Shown piece after piece: positions 51,901 through 52,741 of a stretch of 52,741 nt of DNA. The notes under the pieces were generated by a model that saw only the letters and a program-made list of their open reading frames with translations, searched no databases and was not told the origin of the DNA. Every line of letters begins with the position of its first letter. Positions within the stretch are counted from its first letter, which is position 1. The stretch comes from Nanobdellati archaeon (GTDB taxonomy: Archaea > Nanobdellota > Nanobdellia > Woesearchaeales > JAADFO01): assembly GCA_013152815.1 (NCBI GenBank), contig JAADFO010000048.1:1-52741 (forward strand), given 5' to 3'. The position numbers and the translations under genes are program-made.

Positions 51901-52741
51901 GCTCCTTGAACCAGACCAACCAGACCATCGGGAACAACGAGACCAACGGCTTTTATCTCCACGACCTGGCAGAAGGGACCCATAACTGGTCCGTCGCCTG
52001 TGCCGACTACTGGGGAAACAGCAACAGCACCCAGAACAATAGCTTCATCGTCGACGTGTCTGCTCCGGCCATCGTCCTCAACGCGCCCGATGAAGGTCAT
52101 AACGCCACCATGTCCACGCTCTCCTTCAACTTCACAGCGACCGACAACCTCGCCCCAGCCATCTCCTGCAATCTCTCGCTGGACGGGACCGTCAACAACA
52201 CCGAACCCATCATCGCCCCAGACGGCATCATGACAAACATTTCGATAGGGAGCCTCAGTGAAGGGAACCACACCTGGCAGGTGCATTGCACCGACAACGC
52301 CTCGAACAGCCGCAGCAGCGAAACCCGCAACTTCACCATCGACACCCTGCCACCGGTGGTCGCCCTGGGCCAGCCGGCGAACAAGAGCTACCGGAACGGA
52401 GCGAGCGTGGACTTCACCTATACGCCGCAGGACCAGAACCTGGAATCCTGCTTCCTGTACACCAACTTCTCAGGAAGCTGGACCCGCAACAGCACCGAAC
52501 CTGCGCCGGTCTCCGGAAGCGAGAACAGCTTCACCCTCCTTGCCATTCCTGACGGAAGCTACATCTGGAACGTGGGATGCAATGACAGTCTGGGAAGCGT
52601 AGCCTTCAACGGCAGCAACAGGTCGGTGTCCATCGATTCGATCGTGCCAAGCATCAACTTCACCTACCCCACACCCTCCAACAACACCTACCGCAAACAG
52701 ACCCATTTCACCATCAACATCACCATCAACGAAACCAACCT
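27987..52741 (+). CDS. Giant secreted multidomain surface protein, at least 8,251 residues (3' end outside window)
   Basis: One frame stays open from 27987 to the right edge, 24.8 kb, on the order of 0.9 MDa. The ATG at 27987 follows AGAGAGG at six bases; 27981 is an alternative. It overlaps the HTH gene by 11 bases. A basic start and hydrophobic segment (SLLLLALIILSGISVYTTM) act as signal. Residues up to about 640 form unrecognised beta domains, followed by a Pro/Gly/Gln/Asn-rich linker (about 640-748). A C-W-F-Q-C-W motif region (YKCVAWNFTEQTCEGNW) and an MG2-like domain (KKPIYHPNETAEI) come next. From about 32571 super-units of Ig-like domains with NCSL...WNVxC Cys pairs alternate with DUF2341 and other modules. 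Sequons occur about once per ten residues. It is probably a glycosylated fibre or adhesin. Confidence 0.92.
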   Translation, partial: MLHRKIRSRISSLKRPQSLLLLALIILSGISVYTTMTGAINYPPNDSLATILPNNSDLPVLALLNQSDGGKKNIPEKNSEGNQNLNSNASTAPLQQEPSQEPSITITQQDAQIGRPVRWEMRIENIGNPAGPSGDTGPSEDTTPILLPIPPDAENITLLEGSNVTMSQGNSTDNVSVASGKAAQGRQQVSVRMDKGEQAIISYQTPAPYISEKDVREDGALKKEIIIGSDASVHYSNVHVQTELINATQESVRLYHQETMPDARGEDITRMVEVTEDPAYLLTFLDLDQDGKYDQIDWVVPRLSEQHFLLVQRLNGNSPSIRLYREQASGIGTNNQMTVTLVLHNNNSVNISNLAITESVPSGWTPFNLPNGTNMTFDMANNRTLLSFFLDLSADRTRPLIYDVSSPPSEGTGLFIATAGGRTIASQLVEVNSSRAFFETILTLEQQNDTNNADNRTGGNTTNTSASSPAQTSTYRTIDNEHLYPLHFKVINRGASQNRYPTFFYWIHNSSKWQVQRRLMEGSCPGASVVPYRDKKALRCIWQTFPAGTSKEFTIWISGKQPVSEELMLLNITYDPPTYQDGDDAETDKGQTDKTDRGNIIGRAIRSIFSIIRQGFVDIIGYITDLFKGNSTGNRQQGITGRIVGTAPQGTAQGSLPAQTNGNADQNNNPATFPENGGSGVLPSGNPIIPIQNPSGTTLPTQNAALPSGPVPFRQQPIDNSIGPTGGRGPGEPIGGPGPAPQRPPRLQKIWYSTTQQVYLRTRPWAAPPQGEPPIMLTLRDASRRIIPRRILRAIPVGPEQYDLEIELGMKQLRNIQFKDIHIKANQSLDLGIEELEKNNTPRIGFQSAISGFAIDPTRLNFTNASFTFVASGNVLYKCVAWNFTEQTCEGNWKKYQDIVPGKEYTILFTPDDPGYAETGVASINTKKPIYHPNETAEIIMVVLDREGHLAEGANVTLNITLPNGTVSTRTTGTGQGSGQGAGEGLITETSRGIYRTNFTQTDLEGNYSLDVSAVGTGVNNSMHSFFSVRAFYEFDILRDMPVTMDPWRGPYTAKVTISSYINVTSFDFTEVIPGNFSINDAGGAEVSQANGSWHLFWKGLSDGAHISYRARPPLYSPDLYEIGPSFVDYVFGNQSRTFEEARPWYLAVDPEQGLCAPNCPTHVKAETGTIYLSGTTNTASLTNSYNISKAFIIRRYAMYISDATQEPDGGTATIRWSNCNGDICDQLTATRIAGDAEDAIVSYSILQAENIRTWNFSISWATGQNTATFDPNPDLPADWSSKCFVNVYRATRISSATVSDFAEAEVRSNITAANNIDFGRDGEDGGSPAAGTTYGEVICFRDTTAVQQINFAMGESEPHTDNVPISSVNVSNSWEIHNHRQPDDGVGQNSVLGNITSPTNLQLYYAETGQTAAGDQPQLTAYIIEHEADKGARVRNVRISPGITDQNITTTISPPVTDLNNTLLSCYNSMAAGGGTAHTRDYWANRFVDASTINSINYRTRATGQTSLINCYIVEWPTTTSLELGEAPPNTTLVQPADNALLNSRNINFTFNVSTDDRIINCSLYTNATGSFLLTQKNQTAIVNGTINGINHTFSQDATLSWNVECRDLSSAAFSSTNRTLTMDATPPSFPLIQIGPDPAEYGRENVSVNWTASDIRFNSTWANVSYPNGTTLAVFLQNFTLTAANLSVIGNFSIIIYANDSLGNTNSSTNVLIVQDSLAPNITLFLPVNASFDNDGNINFTYNVSDVSPIANCSLFFGSTRVDTNNSINPDITQQFVRTNLAAVTYDWNVSCYDGQGNPGSSDVWSVTVDKTSPTIALHQPDDGAWSDTSQVQMNYTPSDAYLESCRLWANFSGTWMVNQTNSSPASGAANRFQPLILNDGSYLWNVECNDSAGNTQSGAANRSLHVDAGKPTVQFVFPTPQNNSNLSVNSVVINISHNEANPDTLILSWNGSNQSRPYAGSYTNITESPLDDGTYRFFAVVNDSSNNINQTETRLVRIDTKSPILTLLGPENDSWQTSSLTRFFYNTSDAFLGVMNCSLYADGILNHTNTSIEEGISQNFSVSFASGNHNWSVRCEDRTSNQNQTETRILKTDLTFPQMNGEQVNGTSFTINSRICLNVTVTDTYSGTSQVLAQIDHPQSGLVNISLSNATGGCGNAGGDVYSTALLNDEAGQYNWTLTFAQDNAGNIQTSIPSSPLEWNVSANNNMESAMLSPVSNRLLNESETATNYSISQTCQASCTAGNCIDVELTPQFHNSTWNDITSTTGQLNNPNGTISCGNLTGNPDAWWNSSWNHREPINLSVPSGSTPQDFQVQLILNSTTVGSGFNWSRSCADMRFINISSNTVISHFISSCSQTDQNASVWIKVPGSITTNAYMIYMYYDNPDAASTSNGTATFEFFDDFSGDLSKWDVRDPDISIISGYLEIAGGSTSSPYGHAVLGSNTTYTGFQDGIIEMDLYLTTNSIAEIGMRGDPAANTGYKGRFDARSGQGMSYLKPPYAGWGFWTGSGPDGNAVPTGSWIPIRLQVNSTSFRSWRGTTSFTSSPDSQYTGPGEISLQNHYGTYSRFDNVRVRKYSAAEPASSTGGEETYVGASNITTCNATFTIISGKHAGNNTWPIRCIARSQSAPNAYSNGQNLTINDHPTAGISQPLDSTWLDGEFLLNASASSDDRGIRRYLFTLANDSSFDNSQTICDSLNTIAPTTPENVTFSGSYGYAAGTQTEAAADDNNYVFVGDNATGTFTAYSSIRYNMSRLGINSSRVRGLIYSVRYCHSRDDYPNVGCNGNSATGTPQGTQDVQAYNYSGGQWVTLGVLRTDDNGNERTDSYQVNGTLADFVNETSNETWIRYTIDYLNFVDLDVSYLVIDQAMLNITYDTQSASCIFNSTKGGTCPEETLSCALRLNVTDNEGLKNSTWITVGIDNTAPQVNLTDPAQDEILTGSSTVVNATATDAGSGIDTVSFRYRANDTDTWKDICADTDQSPPFSCVWDLTGLDDGNTYQVRVSANDTVGNPSINDTNVNITISRPMSILLLSPDNLSWSLNPVAFHYNVSHPTATVTNCSLILDNQANQTDQTISQGIDSVFTVENMTDGNHGWLVNCTDNIGKVSGSEGRIIRIDNSSPSLSIDQPISYENISTASFLVNASVDDGTGIGINTTTFEYRENDTASWSLICLDTTGPDYSCGWDTGSLSEGKTYEVRAWANDSLGNTGPVDSSTNITLDRTPPALELLGPENSTHNINGSIIFTYNVSDALLGVANCSLLINESVNLTDTSITEGSVQSFQQQFVNASYRWAVRCSDTEGNSNTSGTRLLLVAPDTEGPAITLLSPANPATDSDGDVTFGYSVIDALSAIANCSLTLNGTLQNTTNAPAQSQTNSFVVNNLNDGLYFWNITCTDNATIHNSNTSETRNLTISIISILNVSVTTDKASYEQGEYANVTTNSTDSFGNPINASIFTDIHRGNGTTPWWNSSWPYRTQISVTEQTGQDLLDYQLNLTVDTKTLIDASKMNANCTDMRFADGLTNPLSHWIEYGCNTTSTRVWVKVNLTGGSTSTLSMYYGNTSAANTSNASSTLRLVGQAGILEVDGSTQNITLNHPLTNPRVLAVPFLQTGASRFGSVTTQHHMITNVQSSGFSITQVESPTAGDSTIDLGNVSYVVLENGTYYLGLGMLVEVGSTTSDGTYVTVTFGQSYSTDPSVLADTQTNNAGSNQLYARGNLLTTTNIALQAETDDAATPSLSPAETLGYGVLPIGTEPYNQIETYTTGAVTDEVWDSYTFAYTYGTLPAVIASINDESGTQPCYAVTRQVTTTGFQLACEEPAPYDGSHANEVASWAVFPSGEIYGRKYASTEPSYTIQQEDMLVGTNTSDAGDDGLWTWPWSTYNIPVGNYTAASLASRQSYADATGHSYFEIIPDTTLPSIALLSPSNESWTVSSTRLFTYLPVDNSHHFQNCSLIFDDAINQTNQSIQEGSSNVFNITGIGQGSHQWSVNCTDAAGNSNRSETRILTRDSTAPTITIHHPRIGANLSSSTALFNFTADDNLDASLSCNITLDGSMTADSPLPAPNGVPTNTSVLGLSDGIHRWNISCLDNASNNAFNGTYLFITDTLAPQTALLSPPDQSWDDDGLVRFNYSATDNHLRQCELWGNFSGSWAKNQTDLVPENDTPHNFSLVTLEDGDYRWNVNCSDYAGNSAFNLTNYTIHIDRTTPGITYAYPTPANDTNTTQTTIIINVTHQENNPASIAFYWNDSLNASRSYAAGTGQYTNFTLTGAEDGSYRYLVRLNDSAGHQNETKNRTITIDTHPPLTSIIGPADQSWRNIATADTTFFYNTTDTVLTVANCSLILDNQINQTNRSITEGAIQNFSATFSSGTYSWNISCEDTLQNQNSTPTRILQVDLTMPSATKEAINATAFGVNEYICLNLSAADTLSGVSTIYTQVDYPVSGPINISLSNATGGCGNGGGAVWSVSLQNVESGQYNWTMTYVIDTAGNINGTYPQTLLNWSATTLIEMNATMIRPTVNTEINESGQHNSFVQTCSANCTSGICRDTTLQPQYDNGTWQDITTLNTQLSSSLDSYDCGNLTAPDTLWWNLSWKKKQAINLSVSSGATPEGYQIHLILNASNAGTGFNWSRNCTDIRIINASEDAELPHWTESCNATTQNASLWVKVDTNITTIISSIYLYYDNPAATSTSNGTATFEFFDQGDQIADWTTSGTAGQSVSVGRPQPSYYATSVNGNYMYQDVTLVPDRIIEWDFRSDGLGNFYYLVNAAGSGQHFRLETRSGNSAGLGAASSWTSWSVPTQTCGNLATNTWYGFRLVIGSSTAQGYVDGNACGGAYTFSDNGGFIGLVGDGLGSGFTTWMDNLRIRKYHTPEPTYAISEEQIGEGINNNSYCSANFTITAGSDSGNQSWPIRCTATSTTAPIDYSGTVNITINDHPRASFLSPLDGQWLRGTVILNGSTSSDSDGTIDNYRFQLDNLTSFASPSTLCDSNESNCTLDTQSQTQCQDESQTCYLKLQVTDDNQLTNSTTITIGIDNTGPLTSLDLPQNGTNITSDSFFINASVQDQGIGVNTSTFEYRENDTASWKLICHDSRAPTYNCNWDLTALEDGTTYEVRAWANDSLGNTGTASLHSNITIDRGKPNISLESPANMTWHLENITFLYNVSEGISGIINCSLLLDGTINSTDTSISTGISQQFDVTYLADGNHSWAVQCYDGNDNLGTSASRIARIDMTGPDTILDRPQNFTNISATLYLINATPSDGAGIGVNGTTFEYRQNQSASWVKICTDKRPPKYTCSWDTSVLNEARTYEVRAWANDSLGNIGAADLHQNITIDYHGPGIILMSPENDSQDVDGSISFNYTVQDTFLSIINCSMLINGSINKTATGITEGSVQSFQQNLPNGTYDWSIKCYDTAQNSNVSLTRRVVVAPDSEPPRIRILSPAPGAVDSDGNVLFTYNVSDTLSAVANCSLTLNGTVNKTTFSPTENAINTFTVTDMNDGLYYWNITCTDLAASPNQNTTETRNLTVTLLPDMVVTLSTDQTAYEQGEYANITTNTTDSFTNPLNTTVTTYIIPNNTWYNPAYRYRRAINITEQSGKNLTEYQINLTIDTASLIVAEKLRNDCNDIRFTNASHQDMPYYIENSSSLGCDQTSTLVWVQVPFLRDQETTTIYMYYDNPDETDSKSDKWEVFNYSTPTATAYVVSELLASHDSFDLVSFRDSNRIIVGASDTVQNLSDTVQYTGILNYTNVSATQPFFGAGNEQATDGGGEDALAPIGFAAKQFIYLDRIGSYYDRYYIYSPFGDATVELFEGNDGALPLTSVAGPITVAKGTVGVLTASVISTDEANFLNASIPVVVAHDMTTGVYDAYILHPPDTDWWGVPGTWVLIAALEDNTNIQILENNGSNRTMTLNAFQDYSYQDGAASQGTGNAYHIIADKPIAALQNADGDGGETTTFLPEKELDNEYFIPHGYDYLTIATTQPNTNCTRYDNTGAKIDSQLSTNTYGYPFPNKILFGARTTSSGDHLVCDSPVYAYYEYTGVSGGGDEHNLWSLKANRQYQYPSPTLSFDAETAPGLSNQSVTGLDGIWTWVWDTLLQATGNYSIISYATNPSYNEGRDFTNITIAVDSTAPNIALVSPDNRSFSGASALLSYIPTDNGHRFRNCSLILDNQVNQTNNTALIDAREENFTVSGLAEASHLWQVNCTDLAGNSNGSVTYTLITDLTPPAITPIAPGQDTNISSSTVLFNFSVQDNLQPWLLCNLTVDGTVRNNIPINVSNGSNGNMTITSLGDGQHIWNVTCWDSTDNVNTSIARNFSVDTLAPTVGLAAPTNGSWSDTATIQFNISPSDDNLKLCELWGNFSGTWAKNQTLDAPVNGSINSFQPLILNDGSYIWNANCSDYAGNAAFNQSNSTFVIDTQEPSVSFIFPTPQNDTNQSINTLTLNISHNELHPEVLRVIRNGTEEYQAAYEGSYSNLTLTGLADGTHSYYAWVNDSAGNSNQTLIRTIHIDTHAPTLLLLSPANDSWRNNATANTAFIYQTADDVLTVKNCTLFIDQQANASDNSVEEGTAENFTLRLQSGSYNWSISCTDTVGNANNSETRLIKADTFFPTIANESINDSLLNITQYICFNATIDDNLSGIDQVSISILDPDLTTQTVTLSDSATTSCDQTNGDHTYSAEWEIQKPGAYNWTTTQVNDTAGNLQTSSPGLLFNGTSIASLTVNLTAPLGTLEINESGPANDFTLNCSTTCDDSPENCSFVRLFAVYNETLAGTDISTVTTDLVNDVNGFFCGDLVPLESCNASFHITAGQDSGNREWQTWCRADSSNAGNYRSDGILNLTINDAPLANLSSPAEGAWLKGTVILNGSTSSDSDGTVSRYVFQLDNLTTFSSPTTLCDTTDGNCTLDTQSQTQCQDESQECYVLLKVYDDNDLSNSTIITIGIDNSGPVLSISQPVNGTNITQDSYTLSAGVTDTGIGINSTQFFYRQNSSGSFALACTDVDGTAPYSCSWNVSSLVDLTTYEVRAWANDSLGNIGANDTRSNITIDRMPPRINLSGPANDTWHHENITFNYTTADVTVGVINCSLLLDGTINSTDTSIAEGSLQAFAVNGIGDGAHDWAIRCYDSVGNHNVSRSRTVHVDTTGPTTLLDSPSGFANLSSSPVVANAAVNDGPGIGVNATSFWYRQNQTASWNIICVDGVPPTYLCMWDISSLAEGKTYEVRAYANDSLGNIGANDTHQNITIDRTPPTVLLESPANDSQDTDGDVLFTYNVSDALSTISSCDLIIDDSINLTNTSITKDTTLSFSQTFATRNLNWSVNCTDAAGNIGGALTYVLNVSPDTKPPVVTLLGPANQSTYTNENVVFRYNVTSDISGIDNCSILLDGTINQTDTSVVADSTQSFTITGVNDGNYTWSVQCYDGAAIPNMGIGGTFNLTVRKTSSIIVNVSTSALIYQLGELVPILTNTTDEFRNPLDTDVNTSIRLNDSSWWDQRWWWRRAINITETSGTSFAGYQTRISLDTQTPIAGQKMNTDCSDLRFVNNESKTMAYWIASGCNTTTTDIWLRVNLTASQTTPLHAYYGYPEATAMSNQTSVFDIVGEAHILSVGGTARTIHLNHTYQRPRVFAVPRLPAGTSRSGTVTSQHHLITNVTAANFSIVQVESPTAGDATIDQTDISLIVLENGTYYLGTGTQVEVGTTSSTGAYTTVTFASGFSSIPALLADTQTNDAGSSQIYARAQALGSASVQLQPESDDVSTPSLSSPETIAYAAIVKQTDSLFHLEANTTADYVTDAYSTISYDETYQDFPVVVTQMVDEGGGDSSFSTTRNIGLTTFQVSSEETAAFNGGHTTEPHSYLIAPEGAILGRADLASSAPTQTTGGEEGDAPTTSTNTTGTDGHWTWSWNTLNESVGNYSIRSYATAALYDPGAGYHSITLVPDTTPPRMSIVLPGNNTFTQANLSLQYLPVENGLIIENCTLTLDGSLNQTNQTIGNNETNGFYLHDLAEGTHNWSVACADYWGNSNSTQNNSFIVDVSAPAIVLNAPDEGHNATMSTLSFNFTATDNLAPAISCNLSLDGTVNNTEPIIAPDGIMTNISIGSLSEGNHTWQVHCTDNASNSRSSETRNFTIDTLPPVVALGQPANKSYRNGASVDFTYTPQDQNLESCFLYTNFSGSWTRNSTEPAPVSGSENSFTLLAIPDGSYIWNVGCNDSLGSVAFNGSNRSVSIDSIVPSINFTYPTPSNNTYRKQTHFTINITINETN
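34855..35740 (+). other. DUF2341 plus LamG-like module (domain 1)
   Basis: AWWNSSWNHREPINL opens a DUF2341 domain that ends with MYYDNPDAASTSNGTATFEFFDDF. A concanavalin-type beta-sandwich (about 35185-35735) follows directly. DUF2341-LamG pairs are typical of surface proteins thought to bind glycans. Confidence 0.8.
38388..39530 (+). other. DUF2341 (domain 2) plus three lectin-like repeats
   Basis: PWWNSSWPYRTQISV begins the DUF2341 domain. Three related beta units follow (about 38710-39530), each with a P-x-V-L/I-A strand, a T-T/S-N-x-x-F-x-L/I strand and, in the last, E...SHANEVASWAVFPSGE. This resembles H-type-lectin-like surface domains by eye only. Confidence 0.6.
41733..42600 (+). other. 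DUF2341 plus LamG-like module (domain 3)
   Basis: LWWNLSWKKKQAINL to YYDNPAATSTSNGTATFEFFD is a DUF2341 domain. A LamG-like beta-sandwich follows, to the dipeptide RK near 42580. It is the clear counterpart of the module at 34855. Confidence 0.8.
44700..46170 (+). other. DUF2341 (domain 4) plus IgGFc-binding-like domain
   Basis: WYNPAYRYRRAINIT to MYYDNPDETDSKS is a DUF2341 domain. The next 370 residues replace the lectin-like repeats found at this place in units I and III. Their pattern (VAKGTVGVLTASVIST, IADKPIAALQNADG, YFIPHGYDY) recalls IgGFc-binding N-terminal domains. That assignment is tentative. Confidence 0.55.
46350..51770 (+). repeat. Super-unit III of the giant protein
   Basis: Starts DSTAPNIALVSPDNRSF and runs 5,421 bp (1,807 codons). 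The same Ig order is seen, but the first DUF2341-LamG module is missing; a short Cys-rich bridge (TCDDSPENCSF) stands in its place. The PKD-like region, TYEVRA domains, DUF2341 (50427-50740) and lectin-like repeats (50750-51555) follow. Confidence 0.8.
50427..51555 (+). other. DUF2341 (domain 5) plus lectin-like repeats
   Basis: WWDQRWWWRRAINIT starts the DUF2341 domain. The lectin-like region matches that of unit I closely in order: TSQHHLITNV, QVESPTA, VLENGTYYLG and LADTQTNDAGSSQIYAR pair with TTQHHMITNV, QVESPTA, VLENGTYYLG and LADTQTNNAGSNQLYAR. Confidence 0.7.
51771..52741 (+). repeat. Super-unit IV of the giant protein, cut by window end
   Basis: Starts DTTPPRMSIVLPGNNTF and follows the order of unit II and III: Ig type 1 (NCTLTLDGSLNQTN), type 2 (SCNLSLDGTVNN), type 3 (TNFSGSWTRNST) and the start of type 4 (YPTPSNNT). 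At least one more unit therefore extends past the edge. Confidence 0.8.

Noticed and set aside
27987-52741. Possible frameshift or stop in the giant ORF
   Set aside because: Reading frame was checked at many points (28080, 32880, 38100, 42000, 45000, 52680) and always gives the same type of protein in one frame, so it is treated as intact.
1-52741. tRNA, rRNA and CRISPR features
   Set aside because: No cloverleaf with anticodon, no conserved rRNA segments and no spaced repeats were seen on either strand.

Overview
The window is archaeal. TATA-box-like elements sit 25-30 nt before several start codons, ribosome sites are of the GGTGA type, Arg is often coded AGG/AGA, and the gene content (KaiC-like ATPases, P-loop-less KaiC-like paralogues, a DUF2080-type small protein, DUF2341 surface modules, a tandem-HTH regulator) is most like DPANN archaea of the Woesearchaeota type. 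That placement is inference from gene content; no rRNA or tRNA gene is present. Both ends of the window lie inside genes for Asn/Thr/Ser-rich secreted repeat proteins.

Layout. (1) 2-2140: C-terminal part of a large secreted Ig/CARDB protein. (2) 2348-4265: a leaderless small protein, a KaiC-like ATPase and a V4R-like sensor. (3) 7403-4362, minus strand: a two-gene operon of a B12-binding radical SAM enzyme and a fusion of a SAM methyltransferase with an acyl-homoserine-lactone-synthase/FeeM-like acyltransferase, which looks like a small-molecule or lipid-signal pathway. (4) 7404-8065: a repeat-rich regulatory region with a candidate structured RNA. (5) 8066-16801: a signalling cluster with a P-loop-less KaiC-like protein, a CheY-like receiver, a large two-sensor membrane histidine kinase, a six-PAS protein and a second KaiC-like ATPase. 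The PAS and kinase genes are joined by a tandem 17-bp repeat in which every unit is a three-codon ORF ending at or near the next start.

(6) 16947-26897: an envelope locus. It holds a 1,441-residue surface protein and a smaller partner with related coiled-coil cytoplasmic tails, another P-loop-less KaiC-like protein, a DUF2080-type small protein with palindromes over its promoter, and two overlapping secreted/membrane proteins. One of these shares its C-terminal domain with the protein at the left edge. (7) 27064-27301: five copies of a 13-bp palindrome, followed by a tandem-HTH regulator whose gene overlaps (8) a giant ORF that stays open from 27987 to the right edge (at least 8,251 residues). 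The giant protein has a signal sequence, an N-terminal region with a Pro/Gly-rich linker, and super-units of 5.4-7.2 kb made of disulfide-bearing Ig-like domains, DUF2341 modules and exchangeable larger domains.

Taken together the genes suggest a cell with a heavily glycosylated giant surface fibre or adhesin, locally regulated, set among sensory proteins (PAS, Cache, KaiC-like, V4R-like) and a possible acyl-type signal synthase. The functional links are inferred from proximity only.
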